Shown here: positions 51,138 to 60,031 of the stretch, in pieces | How positions within the stretch are numbered: the stretch's first letter is position 1 | Layout: every line of letters starts with the position of its first letter | Source of the DNA: Cellulomonas_A sp047229345 | GTDB taxonomy: Bacteria; Actinomycetota; Actinomycetes; Actinomycetales; Cellulomonadaceae | DNA length: 64,000 nucleotides | Reading direction: 5' to 3' | Assembly (NCBI RefSeq): GCF_047229345.1 | Contig: NZ_JBFTER010000002.1 | Span: forward strand, 1 to 64,000 | Made by a program: the position numbers and the translations under genes | The notes under the pieces: generated by a model | The model's input: the letters and a program-made list of their open reading frames with translations, nothing else | What the model was told of the DNA's origin: nothing | Database searches by the model: none

Positions 51138-51803
51138 TCAGCGCAGCGGGAAGCCCAGCGCGCGTGCGGCCGTCTCGGGCCGCGGCTCACCCGCCCAGCG
51201 GGCGCCGAGCTCGTCGGTCCGCGCGAGCGAGCGCAGCTCGGCCCGGTCGAGGTACAGCGTCCCCCCGAGGTGGTCCGTCTCGTGCTGGACGATGCGCGCG
51301 GGCCAGCCCGTGAGCACCTCGTCGAGCGCGTTCCCCGCCTCGTCGACGCCCGTGAGGCGGACGGAACGGTGCCGTGCTACGACGGCCTGGTAGCCGACGA
51401 CGCTCAGGCAGCCCTCGTAGAACGACGCGCGCTCGTCGCCGACCGCCTCGTACCGCGGGTTCACCAGGACGCGGAACGGCAGGCGGGGCCGCTCACGCAC
51501 CTGCTCGACGTCGGGGTCGAGCATTCCCGGGTCCTCGACGACGGCGAGCGCGAGCGAGAGCCCGATCTGCGGTGCGGCGAGCCCGACGCCCGGGGCCGCG
51601 TGCATCGTGCGCCGCATGAGCTCGACGAGCGCGGTCAGCTCCTCCGCGTCGAGCTGACCGTCGTACGGCTCGGCCACGGCGCGGAGCACGGGGTGGCCGG
51701 CCTGGACGACGGGGACGATGCCGTCCTGCGCGTCCGCGGCGTCGAGCAGGCGGTGCACCTGCTCGCGCAGCAGGGCCCCGGCGTCGGACGGCGTGCCGCT
51801 CAC
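51138..51803 (-). CDS. def: Peptide deformylase
   Basis: 221 aa, GTG overlapping the glmM stop (GTGA). Metal hydrolase removing the formyl group of nascent proteins. All three motifs are present: GVGLAAPQIG, EGCLSV (metal Cys) and QHETDHLGG (HEXXH-type metal and catalytic residues). An N-terminal extension of about 30 residues (ALLREQVHRLLDAAD) is common in actinobacterial forms. It is translationally coupled to glmM. Confidence 0.95.
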   Translation of the reverse strand: MSGTPSDAGALLREQVHRLLDAADAQDGIVPVVQAGHPVLRAVAEPYDGQLDAEELTALVELMRRTMHAAPGVGLAAPQIGLSLALAVVEDPGMLDPDVEQVRERPRLPFRVLVNPRYEAVGDERASFYEGCLSVVGYQAVVARHRSVRLTGVDEAGNALDEVLTGWPARIVQHETDHLGGTLYLDRAELRSLARTDELGARWAGEPRPETAARALGFPLR

Positions 51804-53146
51804 AGCGCGAGCTGGGCGCGCACGACGTCCGCGAGACCGTTCGCGATGCGCTCGGCGTCGTCCTGGCTCGCGGCCTCGACCATGACCCGGACGAGCGGCT
51901 CGGTCCCCGAGGGGCGCAGCAGCACGCGCCCCGTGTCGCCGAGCTCGGTCTCCGCGGCGCGCACGGCGTCGGCGAGCACCTCGTCGGTCGACGCGCGCGT
52001 CCGGTCGACGCGCGGGACGTTGACGAGCGTCTGCGGGAGCCGCTGGACGACCGAGGCGAGCTGCTCGAGCTTCTGCCCCGTCCCGGCGACGCGCGCCGCG
52101 AGCTGGAGCGCCGTGAGCACGCCGTCACCCGTGGTCGCGTGCTGCGCGAGGATGACGTGGCCCGACTGCTCGCCGCCGAGCGCGTAGCCGCCCGCGCGCA
52201 TCTCCTCGAGCACGTACCGGTCACCGACCGCGGTCTCGATCGTGCGGATGCCGGCCGCCGTCATCGCGAGCCGCAGCCCGAGGTTGCTCATCACCGTCAC
52301 CACGAGGGTGTCGTCGGTCAGCGTGCCGCGCTCGCGCATCGCGACGGCCAGCGTCCCGAGGATCTGGTCGCCGTCGACCAGCGCACCCGTGTGGTCGACC
52401 GCGAGGCACCGGTCCGCGTCGCCGTCGAACGCGACACCGAGGTCCGCGCCCGACGCCACGACCGCGGCCTGGAGCTGCTCGGGGTGCGTCGAGCCGCACT
52501 TCTCGTTGATGTTGCGCCCGTCCGGGGACGCGTTGATGACGACGACGTCGGCACCGGCGGCACGCAGCGCGGCCGGGCCGACCTCGCTCGCCGCACCGTT
52601 CGCGCAGTCGACCGCGATGCGCAGGCCCGCGAGGCTCACGTCGATCGTCGAGACGAGGTGCTCGACGTAGTCGGCACCAGCCTGCCCGTTGTCCATCCGG
52701 ATGCGACCCACCGCGGCACCGACGGGGCGCTCCCAGTCCTCCCGCAGGCGGGCCTCGATGGCCACCTCGAGCTCGTCGTCGAGCTTGTGGCCGCCGCGCG
52801 CGAGGAACTTGATGCCGTTGTCCGGCATCGGGTTGTGCGACGCCGAGAGCATCACGCCGAGGTCCACGTCGAGCGTCGCCGTGAGGAACGCGACGGCGGG
52901 CGTCGGCAGCACGCCGACGTTGACCACGTCGACCCCGGCGCTCGCGAGGCCGGCGGCGACCGCGGCGCTGAGGAACTCCCCGGAGGCGCGGGAGTCGCGA
53001 CCGATCACGGCTCGCGGGCGGTGACCCTCGAACTCGCCCAGCGAGCCGAGCACGTGCGCGGCTGCCACGGACAGGTCGAGCGCGAGCTCGGCCGTCACGT
53101 CCCGGTTCGCGAGGCCACGGACCCCGTCGGTCCCGAACAGACCCAT
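51800..53146 (-). CDS. glmM: Phosphoglucosamine mutase
   Basis: 448 aa from ATG with AAGGAG 8 nt before it; a longer frame upstream is unsupported. Alpha-D-phosphohexomutase: MGLFGTDGVRG at the start, the phosphoserine in MLSASHNPMPDNGIKF near residue 100, the metal loop DGDADRC and RPSGTEPLVRVM. It converts glucosamine 6-phosphate to glucosamine 1-phosphate, the step after GlmS. It follows the rplM-rpsI operon on the same strand, after a terminator. Confidence 0.96.
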   Translation of the reverse strand: MGLFGTDGVRGLANRDVTAELALDLSVAAAHVLGSLGEFEGHRPRAVIGRDSRASGEFLSAAVAAGLASAGVDVVNVGVLPTPAVAFLTATLDVDLGVMLSASHNPMPDNGIKFLARGGHKLDDELEVAIEARLREDWERPVGAAVGRIRMDNGQAGADYVEHLVSTIDVSLAGLRIAVDCANGAASEVGPAALRAAGADVVVINASPDGRNINEKCGSTHPEQLQAAVVASGADLGVAFDGDADRCLAVDHTGALVDGDQILGTLAVAMRERGTLTDDTLVVTVMSNLGLRLAMTAAGIRTIETAVGDRYVLEEMRAGGYALGGEQSGHVILAQHATTGDGVLTALQLAARVAGTGQKLEQLASVVQRLPQTLVNVPRVDRTRASTDEVLADAVRAAETELGDTGRVLLRPSGTEPLVRVMVEAASQDDAERIANGLADVVRAQLAL

Positions 53147-53199
53147 CAGATCACTCCTTCGTCGTGCGTCGTGCGGTGCCGGCGGGCTCGTGAGACGCC

Positions 53200-53235
53200 G
53201 ATGGCCCCGATGGTCTGGTGACCGTCGGGGCCATC
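53200..53235 (-). terminator. Terminator after rpsI
   Basis: An outer 11-bp stem (53200-53210 with 53225-53235), one T-G pair and an inner GGTC/GACC with a TGGT loop form a 16-bp hairpin, 18 bp after the rpsI stop. Confidence 0.75.
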
Positions 53236-53252
53236 GGGCCACGGCTGAGGGA

Positions 53253-53741
53253 TCAGCGCTTGGAGTACTGGGGCGCCTTGCGGGCCTTCTTGAGACCCGC
53301 CTTCTTGCGCTCGACGACGCGTGCGTCACGCGTCAGGAAGCCGGCCTTCTTGAGCGCCGGACGGTTCGAGTCGGCGTCGATCGCGTTCAGCGCACGGGCG
53401 ATGCCGAGGCGCAGCGCGCCGGCCTGACCCGAGACGCCGCCACCCGTGATCCGCGCGACGATGTCGAAGCGGCCCTCGACGTCGACGAGCTTGAGCGGCG
53501 AGTTGACGAGCTGCTGGTGCACCTTGTTCGGGAAGTAGTCCTCGAGGGTGCGGCCGTTGATCTTCCACTGCCCGGTGCCGGGCACGAGGCGCACGCGGGC
53601 GATGGCCTCCTTGCGGCGGCCGAGGGCCTGGCCGGGAGCGGTGATGCTCTGACCGCGGCCCGTGGGCGCAGCGGTCTCGGAGGTGTAGCTGGTGGGCGTG
53701 TCGTCGCCCTCAAGGTCGATGTCGACCGTGGTCTCGGCCAC
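53253..53741 (-). CDS. rpsI: 30S ribosomal protein S9
   Basis: 162 aa, GTG start. The S9 core begins at GRRKEAIARVRLVPGTG and ends with the conserved basic tail KKARKAPQYSKR, whose last Arg contacts P-site tRNA. About 38 extra acidic/Ser-Thr residues precede the core, a feature of many actinobacterial S9 proteins. It is second in the rplM-rpsI operon with a 44-bp gap. Confidence 0.97.
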   Translation of the reverse strand: MAETTVDIDLEGDDTPTSYTSETAAPTGRGQSITAPGQALGRRKEAIARVRLVPGTGQWKINGRTLEDYFPNKVHQQLVNSPLKLVDVEGRFDIVARITGGGVSGQAGALRLGIARALNAIDADSNRPALKKAGFLTRDARVVERKKAGLKKARKAPQYSKR

Positions 53742-53785
53742 TGGTGTGTCCTCGCGTCCTGTCTGGGTGGCTGGCTGCAGCAGGC

Positions 53786-54235
53786 TCAGGCCTGCTGAGC
53801 GACCTGGGTGATCTCGAAGGGCTTCGGCTGCTGGGCCGCGTGGGGGTGCTCCGCGCCGACGTACACCTTCAGCTTGCTCAGCTGAGCGCGCGAGAGGGAG
53901 TTCTTCGGGAGCATGCCGCGCACGGCCTTCTCGATCGCCCGCTCGGGGTGCTTGTCGAGGAGGTCGGCGTACGCGGTGGCACGCAGGCCACCCGGGTAAC
54001 CGGAGTGGCGGTAGGCAAGCTTGGTCTCACGCTTGTTGCCCGTGAGGGCCACCTTGCCCGCGTTGATGACGACGACGAAGTCGCCACCGTCGACGTGCGG
54101 GGCGAAGGTCGCCTTGTGCTTGCCGCGCAGCAGCGTGGCCACGTGGGTGGCGAGGCGGCCCAGGACGACATCGGTCGCGTCGATGACGTACCAGTTCCGC
54201 TCGACGTCGCCGGGCTTCGGGGTGTACGTGCGCAC
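53786..54235 (-). CDS. rplM: 50S ribosomal protein L13
   Basis: 149 aa, GTG start. L13 signature elements: RNWYVIDATDVVLGRLATHVA, GDFVVVINAGKVALTG and AVRGMLPKNSLSR. First gene of the L13-S9 operon. A promoter about 200 bp upstream leaves a long leader with a hairpin near the start, suggesting post-transcriptional control, possibly by the L13 product itself (inference). Confidence 0.97.
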   Translation of the reverse strand: MRTYTPKPGDVERNWYVIDATDVVLGRLATHVATLLRGKHKATFAPHVDGGDFVVVINAGKVALTGNKRETKLAYRHSGYPGGLRATAYADLLDKHPERAIEKAVRGMLPKNSLSRAQLSKLKVYVGAEHPHAAQQPKPFEITQVAQQA

Positions 54236-54273
54236 GGTCTAAGCCTTCGTCTCGTGTTGCTGAATGTGTTCAC

Positions 54274-54299
54274 GGCGTGGGACCACAGGGGGTCCCGCC
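54274..54299 (-). promoter_or_regulatory. Hairpin in the rplM leader
   Basis: GGCG-GGACC and GGTCC-CA-CGCC pair around a 6-nt loop in the untranslated leader, about 40 nt before the rplM start. It may be part of a ribosomal-protein leader; no known family was matched. Confidence 0.4.
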
Positions 54300-54439
54300 G
54301 ATGAGTGCTGTCGGTGGAGCATCCCTGGCCGGCGAGTGGGATCGCACCGGCACGACCGACCGTGCTGGACCCGGGCGGGAGCAGGTAGCGGCTGCTCTTC
54401 GCACATCCAGCGCAGGCGGGAGACGCACAACGACACACC

Positions 54440-54469
54440 AGAGTAGCCGCCGCGCGCAGGCAGGGTCAA
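54440..54469 (-). promoter_or_regulatory. Promoter of the rplM-rpsI operon
   Basis: TTGACC (54464-54469) and TACTCT (54440-54445) on the minus strand are separated by 18 bp. It gives a leader of about 200 nt. Confidence 0.6.
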
Positions 54470-54501
54470 AACGCGGGCGGCTGAACCCGCGGTGACGGCG
54501 C

Positions 54502-56184
54502 TCAGCGCACGCGTCGCACCCGGCCCGCGTCCCACACCGGCTCCGGGGTCTCCACGACCTCGCCGTCCGCCCCGAACGACAGGAACCGGTCGAAGCCGCG
54601 CGCGAACCACCGGTCGTGCGTCACGGCCACGACGGTCCCCTCGAACGCCTCCAGACCCGCCTCGAGCGCCTCCGCGGAGTGCAGGTCGAGGTTGTCGGTC
54701 GGCTCGTCGAGCAGCAGGAGCGTCGCGCCGCCGAGCTCGAGCAGCAGGATCTGGAACCGCGCCTGCTGGCCGCCCGAGAGCGTGTCGTAGGCCTGCTCCG
54801 CGGCCGCGACGAGCTCGTAGCGGTCGAGCGCCTTGCTCGCGGGCTCCCGGCCGAGCCCGGGCCGGTGCCCGTCGCCGCGGTGCAGGATCTCCAGGAGCGT
54901 GCGCCCCGCGAGCTCCGGGTGCGTGTGGTTCTGCGCGAACCACCCCGGCCGCACGCGCGAGCCGAGGACCGCGCGGCCGGTGTGCGCGACCGGCGCGACG
55001 CTCACGTCCCCCGCGGGCTCGTGCTCCGGGCCGGGGTCGGAGCCGCCGGTCGCGAGCAGCCGCAGGAAGTGCGACTTGCCCGAGCCGTTCGACCCGAGCA
55101 CCGCGACGCGCTCCCCGAACCACACCTCGAGGTCGAACGGCTTCATCAGGCCGGTCAGCTCGAGCCCGGTCGCGACGACCGCACGCTTGGCCGTCCGGCC
55201 GCCCCGCAGCCGCACGCGCACGTTCTGCTCGCGCGCCATGACCTGCGGTGGTCCGGCCTCCTCGAACTTGCGCAGGCGCGTCTGCGCGGCCTGGTAGCGC
55301 GAGGCGAGCCCGTCGTTGAACGCCGCCTTGTTCTTGAGCGTGAACACGAGGTCCTTGAGCTTCGCGTGCTCCTCCTCCCAGCGCCGCATGAGCTCCTCGA
55401 GCCGCGAGCGCCGGTCCTCGCGCGCCTGCGGGTACGTGCGGAACGAGCCGCCGTGCACCCAGATGCCCGAGCCCGCCGCGGTCGGCTCGAGGGTCGCGAC
55501 CTGCGTGGCCGTCGTCGAGAGGAGCTCGCGGTCGTGGCTGACGAACAGGACCGTCTTGGGCGACGCCGCGAGCTGCTGCTCGAGCCAGCGCTTGGTCGGG
55601 ACGTCGAGGTAGTTGTCGGGCTCGTCGAGCAGCAGGACCTCCTCGGGCCCGCGCAGCAGGGCCTCGAGCACGAGCCGCTTCTGCTCCCCGCCGGACAGCG
55701 TGCGCACCTCGCGGTGCTGCGCACGGTCGAAGGGGATCGACAGCACCGAGTCGGTGACCTGGTCCCAGCCGGCCTCGGCCTCGTAGCCGCCGACGTCCGC
55801 CCAGTCGACGAGCGCCGTCGCGTACCGCATCTGCGCCGGCTCGTCGTCGACCTCCATGATGCCGAGCTCCGCGGCGGCGAGCTCGGTCGCGGCGTCCCGG
55901 ACCGCCGCCGGCGCGAGCGACGCGAGCAGGTCGCGGACCGAGCGCTCGTCGTCGATCCGCCCGACCATCTGCCGCATCACGCCGAGTCCCCCGCTGCGCG
56001 CGACCGCTCCCCCGTGCGGCGCCTCGTCGCCGGCGACGATCCGCAGCAGCGTCGTCTTGCCGGCACCGTTCGGCCCGACGAGCGCGACCTTGGCCCCGTC
56101 CGCGACGCGCAGGTCGACCTCGTCGAGCAGCGGGCGGCCGTCGGGCAGGAAGTAGCTCACGGAGCTGATGTCGAGGTGTCCCAC
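54502..56184 (-). CDS. ABC-F family ATPase
   Basis: 560 aa from the GTG beginning GHLDISSVSYFLP. Two ABC domains without membrane helices: Walker A GPNGAGKTT (about 36-44) with LSGGEQKR, and GSNGSGKS with LSGGQQAR. Each has a DEP Walker B end (DEPDNYLD, DEPTDNLD). The linker contains a long charged helical region (EELMRRWEEEHAKLKDLVFTLKNK). ABC-F proteins act on stalled or antibiotic-bound ribosomes; whether this is a housekeeping EttA-like or a resistance-type member cannot be told here. It is divergent from the DUF5709 gene. Confidence 0.9.
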   Translation of the reverse strand: MGHLDISSVSYFLPDGRPLLDEVDLRVADGAKVALVGPNGAGKTTLLRIVAGDEAPHGGAVARSGGLGVMRQMVGRIDDERSVRDLLASLAPAAVRDAATELAAAELGIMEVDDEPAQMRYATALVDWADVGGYEAEAGWDQVTDSVLSIPFDRAQHREVRTLSGGEQKRLVLEALLRGPEEVLLLDEPDNYLDVPTKRWLEQQLAASPKTVLFVSHDRELLSTTATQVATLEPTAAGSGIWVHGGSFRTYPQAREDRRSRLEELMRRWEEEHAKLKDLVFTLKNKAAFNDGLASRYQAAQTRLRKFEEAGPPQVMAREQNVRVRLRGGRTAKRAVVATGLELTGLMKPFDLEVWFGERVAVLGSNGSGKSHFLRLLATGGSDPGPEHEPAGDVSVAPVAHTGRAVLGSRVRPGWFAQNHTHPELAGRTLLEILHRGDGHRPGLGREPASKALDRYELVAAAEQAYDTLSGGQQARFQILLLELGGATLLLLDEPTDNLDLHSAEALEAGLEAFEGTVVAVTHDRWFARGFDRFLSFGADGEVVETPEPVWDAGRVRRVR

Positions 56185-56308
56185 CCCACCAGTGTCCCGG
56201 GCCGCGAGCGGTGCGGGCGACCTCTTTCCCCGCGCACGCCCGCGCCGCGGCCCTCGCTGGCGGGCGCTCCCCTCGCAGGTCACGCGCCGCGGTGCCATCG
56301 TGAGTGCC

Positions 56309-56923
56309 ATGAGTGAAGACACCCCGGCCACCAGCACCGACCCGGCCCTCGGCTCCGAGGGCGACACGAACCAGCTGCCCGGCGAGGACACGCTCGCGGA
56401 GCCCGACGACGACACGATGCTCGAGGAGGGCTACTCGCCGCCCGACCACCCGCGCCCCAACCACTTCGGGGAGACCGCGTGGGAGCAGGCGCACGGCGAG
56501 ACGCTCACGCAGCGGCTCGACGAGGAGGAGCCCGAGGTCTGGGAGGAGCGGCGGCCCGGTGACCCGAACGTCGCGCCCGACGGAGCGGGTCAGCTCGTCG
56601 AGGACGACGACGCGGTCGCGGCGCACGGCACCGACGCGTTCGCGATCGAGACCGGCTCGACCGCCGGCACGGTGAGCGCCGAGGAGGCCGCGATCCACGT
56701 CGTCGACGACGAGGAGATCGTGCTCGACCAGCTCGAGACCGCCGACGCGGGCGACGAGACGTTCGAGGACGAGGACCCCCGTGTCGACACGGACCTCCTG
56801 GTCGACGACGTGTCGGCGGACGCCGACGGCGGCACCGACCGCGACGTCGTGGGCGACCTCGGCCTCACCGAGGACCCGAGCAGCACCGACGCGCCGTACC
56901 TCGCGCCCGACGACCGGGCCTGA
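56309..56923 (+). CDS. DUF5709-type acidic protein
   Basis: 204 aa from ATG; an in-frame GTG nine bases upstream is an alternative. The N-terminal third carries the actinobacterial motif MLEEGYSPPDHPRP, followed by WGE/ETAWEQAHGETLTQRLDEEEPEVW, which I recognise as DUF5709-like. The remainder is strongly acidic and probably disordered, with EEAAIHVVDDEE near the end. No signal peptide or membrane segment. Function unknown. It is a single gene followed by a perfect hairpin. Confidence 0.75.
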   Translation: MSEDTPATSTDPALGSEGDTNQLPGEDTLAEPDDDTMLEEGYSPPDHPRPNHFGETAWEQAHGETLTQRLDEEEPEVWEERRPGDPNVAPDGAGQLVEDDDAVAAHGTDAFAIETGSTAGTVSAEEAAIHVVDDEEIVLDQLETADAGDETFEDEDPRVDTDLLVDDVSADADGGTDRDVVGDLGLTEDPSSTDAPYLAPDDRA

Positions 56924-56933
56924 CCCGGCGGAC

Positions 56934-56965
56934 GACGCGGCACCCCGCCTGCGAGGTGCCGCGTC
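56934..56965 (+). terminator. Terminator after the DUF5709 gene
   Basis: GACGCGGCACC and GGTGCCGCGTC form a perfect 11-bp stem with a 10-nt loop, 10 bp after the stop. Confidence 0.75.
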
Positions 56966-57079
56966 GCCGTGCTGTGCGGCTCCCCCGGGTGCGCGCCGGC
57001 TCGGCCGGCGTTCCGGCTCGCGCCCAGCACCCCGTCGACCGACGCGCCCGCGCGCGGGCTCCCGGGGCGCCGTGCGCGG

Positions 57080-57970
57080 TCAGCCCTCGTCGGTGCAGCG
57101 CCCGCGGAGCACGTCGACGTCGTCCGCCGCACGTGTCGCACGCGTCTGCTCGGCCCGTGCGGCGAGCTCCTCGTCCGGCGGGTACGCGACCTCCTCGAGC
57201 GTGAGCCCGAGCGCCGCGACGACCGCGCTCCCCGGGTCGCGCCGCCGCCCCGCGAGGAGGTCCGCGGGCCACGTCACGTCCCGTCGCCCCTCCCCGACCG
57301 CGATGCTCGCCCCGACGAGCGCCCGGACCATGCTGTGGCAGAAGGCGTCGGCCTGGACGTGCGCGACGACGAGCCCCGCGTCGGCCCCGACCTCGGGCCG
57401 CTCCCAGCGCAGCACCTCGAGCGTGCGGATCGTCGTGGCGCCAGGCCGCGGGCGGCAGAACGCCGCGAAGTCGTGCCGCCCGAGCAGGAGGCGCGCCGCC
57501 GTGTCCATCGCGTCGACGTCGAGGCGCGCGCGGTGCCACAGGACGTGGGTGCGCCGCAACGGGTCGCGCAGCAGGGCGTCGTCGCAGACCCGGTACGTGT
57601 AGCGGCGCCGCAGCGCGGAGAAGCGCGCGTCGAAGCCCGGCGGGGCGACGCTCACCCGGTGCACGACGACGTCCTGCGGCAGGACGCCCGCGAGGCGCGT
57701 GGCGAGCGCCTCGGCCGGGGTCCGCGTCGTGCGCCCGACCACGCGCTCCCACGCTTCCGGCGCGACGTCCACGTGCGCCACCTGGCCCCGGGCGTGCACG
57801 CCCGCGTCCGTGCGACCCGCGACCGCGACGCGCGGGTTCTCGGTCCGCAGCACCCGCCCGAGCGCGTCCTCGAGCACCCCCTGGACCGTGCGCAGCCCGG
57901 GCTGACGCGCCCAGCCCGCGAAGTCGGTCCCGTCGTAGGCGAGGTCGAGACGGACACGCACGCTGCTCAC
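57080..57970 (-). CDS. truA: tRNA pseudouridine(38-40) synthase
   Basis: 296 aa from the GTG at 57970. TruA fold with the catalytic Asp55 in GRTDAGVHA, LDLAYDGTDFAGWARQPG at the N-terminus, and FSALRRRYTYRV and FCHSMVRALVG later. It modifies the anticodon stem-loop. TACGGT lies 7 nt before the start and no ribosome site is seen. It occupies its usual place near the rplQ-rpoA operon, but a ROK kinase and a hydrolase gene are inserted between. Confidence 0.95.
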   Translation of the reverse strand: MSSVRVRLDLAYDGTDFAGWARQPGLRTVQGVLEDALGRVLRTENPRVAVAGRTDAGVHARGQVAHVDVAPEAWERVVGRTTRTPAEALATRLAGVLPQDVVVHRVSVAPPGFDARFSALRRRYTYRVCDDALLRDPLRRTHVLWHRARLDVDAMDTAARLLLGRHDFAAFCRPRPGATTIRTLEVLRWERPEVGADAGLVVAHVQADAFCHSMVRALVGASIAVGEGRRDVTWPADLLAGRRRDPGSAVVAALGLTLEEVAYPPDEELAARAEQTRATRAADDVDVLRGRCTDEG

Positions 57971-57977
57971 GCCGGAC

Positions 57978-57983
57978 ACCGTA
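57978..57983 (-). promoter_or_regulatory. Candidate leaderless -10 box of truA
   Basis: TACGGT on the minus strand is 7 nt before the GTG start. Confidence 0.45.
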
Positions 57984-58200
57984 ACGCCCCGGGGCCAGCA
58001 CCTCGGCCGCGCGCCGGCACCGTCGGGGGCCGTCGGCCCCGGCGGGTCGTCCGGAGCCGGGGCATCGGGGTGGCAGCGTCGACCGCCCGCTCCGGACGCG
58101 GTCGACGTCGTGCGCCACCCCCAGGGCGGTGCTGCGGCTCGTCCTCGTCGAACGGGGGCCGCCGCCGGCTCGGACCGGTGGACCGCGCCCACGGTGGCGT

Positions 58201-58206
58201 TAGCGT
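58201..58206 (+). promoter_or_regulatory. Candidate leaderless -10 box of the ROK kinase gene
   Basis: TAGCGT is 6 nt before the ATG. GTGGAC 17 bp upstream is a possible weak -35 box. Confidence 0.45.
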
Positions 58207-58212
58207 GGACGG

Positions 58213-59004
58213 ATGGCTGCACCCGTCGCCCCCGGCCCGAGCGGTCGCGCGTCGTTCACCCTCGCGGTCGACTGCGGCGGCGGCGGGATCAAGGCCTCGG
58301 TGCTCGACGCCGCGGGGACGCTGCACGCACCCGCGGTCCGCGTCCCGACCCCCTACCCGCTGCCGCCCGAGCGGCTCGTCGAGACCATCGCCTCGATCGC
58401 GGAGGGCCTGCCGCGCGCCGAGCGGGCGACCGTCGGGATGCCCGGCATGGTGCGGCACGGCGTCGTCGTCGCGACCCCGCACTACGTGACGCGCTCGGGC
58501 CCCCACACGCGCGTCGACCCGGCGCTCGTCGCGCTCTGGTCCGGGTGCGACATCGGTGCCCTGCTCGAGGCGCGGCTCGGCGTGCCGACGCTCGTGCTCA
58601 ACGACGCCGAGGTGCACGGCGCGGGCGTCGTGTCCGGGACCGGCGTCGAGCTCGTGCTCACGCTCGGCACGGGGCTCGGCTCGGCGCTGTTCGACGGCGG
58701 CGTGCTCGCGCCGCACCTCGAGCTCTCGCACGCGCCCGTGCGCCGCGACACCACCTACGACTCCTACATCGGCCAGATCGAGCGGGCGCGGCTCGGCAAC
58801 GGGCTCTGGTCTCGGCGCGTGCGCCGGGTCGTGGACGGTCTGCGGCCCGTGTTCCTGTGGGACCGGCTCTACCTCGGCGGCGGGAACGCGCGCCAGATCA
58901 CCCCGCAGGTGCTCGCCCGGCTCGGGGACGACGTCGTCGTCGTGCCGAACCAGGCGGGCATCGTCGGTGGCGTGCGGGCGTGGGAGCTGCGCCGCCCGGA
59001 CTGA
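58213..59004 (+). CDS. ROK-family sugar kinase (polyphosphate-glucokinase-like)
   Basis: 263 aa, ATG start. ROK/ASKHA kinase: phosphate loop LAVDCGGGGIKASVLD at about residues 17-32, catalytic Asp in LVLNDAEVHGAG, TLGTGLGSALFDGGVL and ELSHAPVR. The usual ROK zinc motif with several Cys is missing, as in the polyphosphate/ATP glucokinase branch, and the YDSYIG and LYLGGGNARQI segments fit that branch. Glucose as substrate is likely, the phosphate donor uncertain. Divergent from truA. Confidence 0.8.
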   Translation: MAAPVAPGPSGRASFTLAVDCGGGGIKASVLDAAGTLHAPAVRVPTPYPLPPERLVETIASIAEGLPRAERATVGMPGMVRHGVVVATPHYVTRSGPHTRVDPALVALWSGCDIGALLEARLGVPTLVLNDAEVHGAGVVSGTGVELVLTLGTGLGSALFDGGVLAPHLELSHAPVRRDTTYDSYIGQIERARLGNGLWSRRVRRVVDGLRPVFLWDRLYLGGGNARQITPQVLARLGDDVVVVPNQAGIVGGVRAWELRRPD

Positions 59005-59033
59005 GCTCGGGGTCGCTCAGCGTCCGAACCCTG

Positions 59034-59075
59034 GGCGTCCGGCGTCCGGCGCCCGGCGCCCGGCGTCCGGCGTCC
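59034..59075. repeat. Six tandem copies of a 7-bp unit
   Basis: GGCGTCC or GGCGCCC repeated six times without interruption, in the gap between the ends of the ROK kinase and hydrolase genes. A seventh partial copy follows. The length suggests a variable simple repeat. Confidence 0.8.
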
Positions 59076-59095
59076 CGGCGGCGTCCCCGCGTCGC

Positions 59096-59974
59096 TCAGC
59101 GGACCGCAGCCCTCGGCGTGCCGTCCACCGGGACGCGTCGGCCACGAGCCGATCGGGCCCGCGGCTCGCTCTCGAGCTCGTCGAGCGCCTCGAGCACGGT
59201 GCGCGTGAAGCGCTCGGGCGCGACGAGGCTCACGAGGTGCGTCGCGCGCGGCACCACGACGAGCCGCCCGTCCCGGCACGCCGCCAGGAAACGCCGCTCC
59301 TCGCCGCGGAAGTGGTCGAACCGCCCGTTGACGAGCCACACCGGGACGTCGATGCGGGCGAGGTCCTCGAGCGGGGTGCACGCCGACACCTCGCGCAGCA
59401 CGTCCTCGACGACATGCAGCGCGAACCCGCCCGCGCCCGCGTCCTCGGCGGCCGACGGCGGCAGCACCCGCTCGACGAGGAGCTGGTTGAGGGCAGCACC
59501 GTGGTCCGGCAGCCGGACGATCCCGCGCGCGGCGAGCGACCACCCGGCGACGAGCGGGCGCACCGGCCGCGTCGAGCACGCCGCTGCGACGAGGCCCGCG
59601 ACCTGCTCGGGGTGCGCCGCGGCGTGGGCCATCCCGATGTACCCGCCGAGCGACAGCCCGACCACGAGCGCTCGCCCGCCGACCTCGTCGACCGCCTCCC
59701 GAACCGTCTCGATCGCGCCCGCGCGCGTGAAGCGCTCGTCGAGGCGCGTGCCGTGCCCCGGGAGGTCCGGGGCGGCGACGCGCCGACCCGCCGCCTCGAG
59801 CGCCTGCACCTGCGCGCGCCACATGGTCGACGACGTCCGCAGCCCGTGCAGCAGCACCACGGGCAGCGTGCCGGGCCGTGCTCGCACCCCGCTGGTCGGC
59901 GGCACGCTCTGCACCTGGGCACCGGGCTCGCCGCCCGAGCCGGCACGGGTCTCGCGGGACGCGTCGGTCGTCAT
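59096..59974 (-). CDS. Alpha/beta hydrolase
   Basis: 292 aa from the ATG at 59974; the longer frame runs into a tandem-repeat array and was rejected. Alpha/beta hydrolase fold-1: oxyanion region VVLLHGLRTSSTMWRAQVQ, PDLPGHGTRLDER, nucleophile motif GLSLGGY, DVPVWLVNGRFDHFRG with the Asp and the C-terminal ATHLVSL with the His. Close in layout to non-heme haloperoxidase/esterase types. Substrate unknown. Its upstream side is the 16-bp repeat array; GAGACT stands 6 nt before the ATG. Confidence 0.85.
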   Translation of the reverse strand: MTTDASRETRAGSGGEPGAQVQSVPPTSGVRARPGTLPVVLLHGLRTSSTMWRAQVQALEAAGRRVAAPDLPGHGTRLDERFTRAGAIETVREAVDEVGGRALVVGLSLGGYIGMAHAAAHPEQVAGLVAAACSTRPVRPLVAGWSLAARGIVRLPDHGAALNQLLVERVLPPSAAEDAGAGGFALHVVEDVLREVSACTPLEDLARIDVPVWLVNGRFDHFRGEERRFLAACRDGRLVVVPRATHLVSLVAPERFTRTVLEALDELESEPRARSARGRRVPVDGTPRAAVR

Positions 59975-60031
59975 CCTCGGAGTCTCGCACCGGCCGTGCG
60001 CGGTCCGCACGCGGGTACGACGCCCGCGGGC

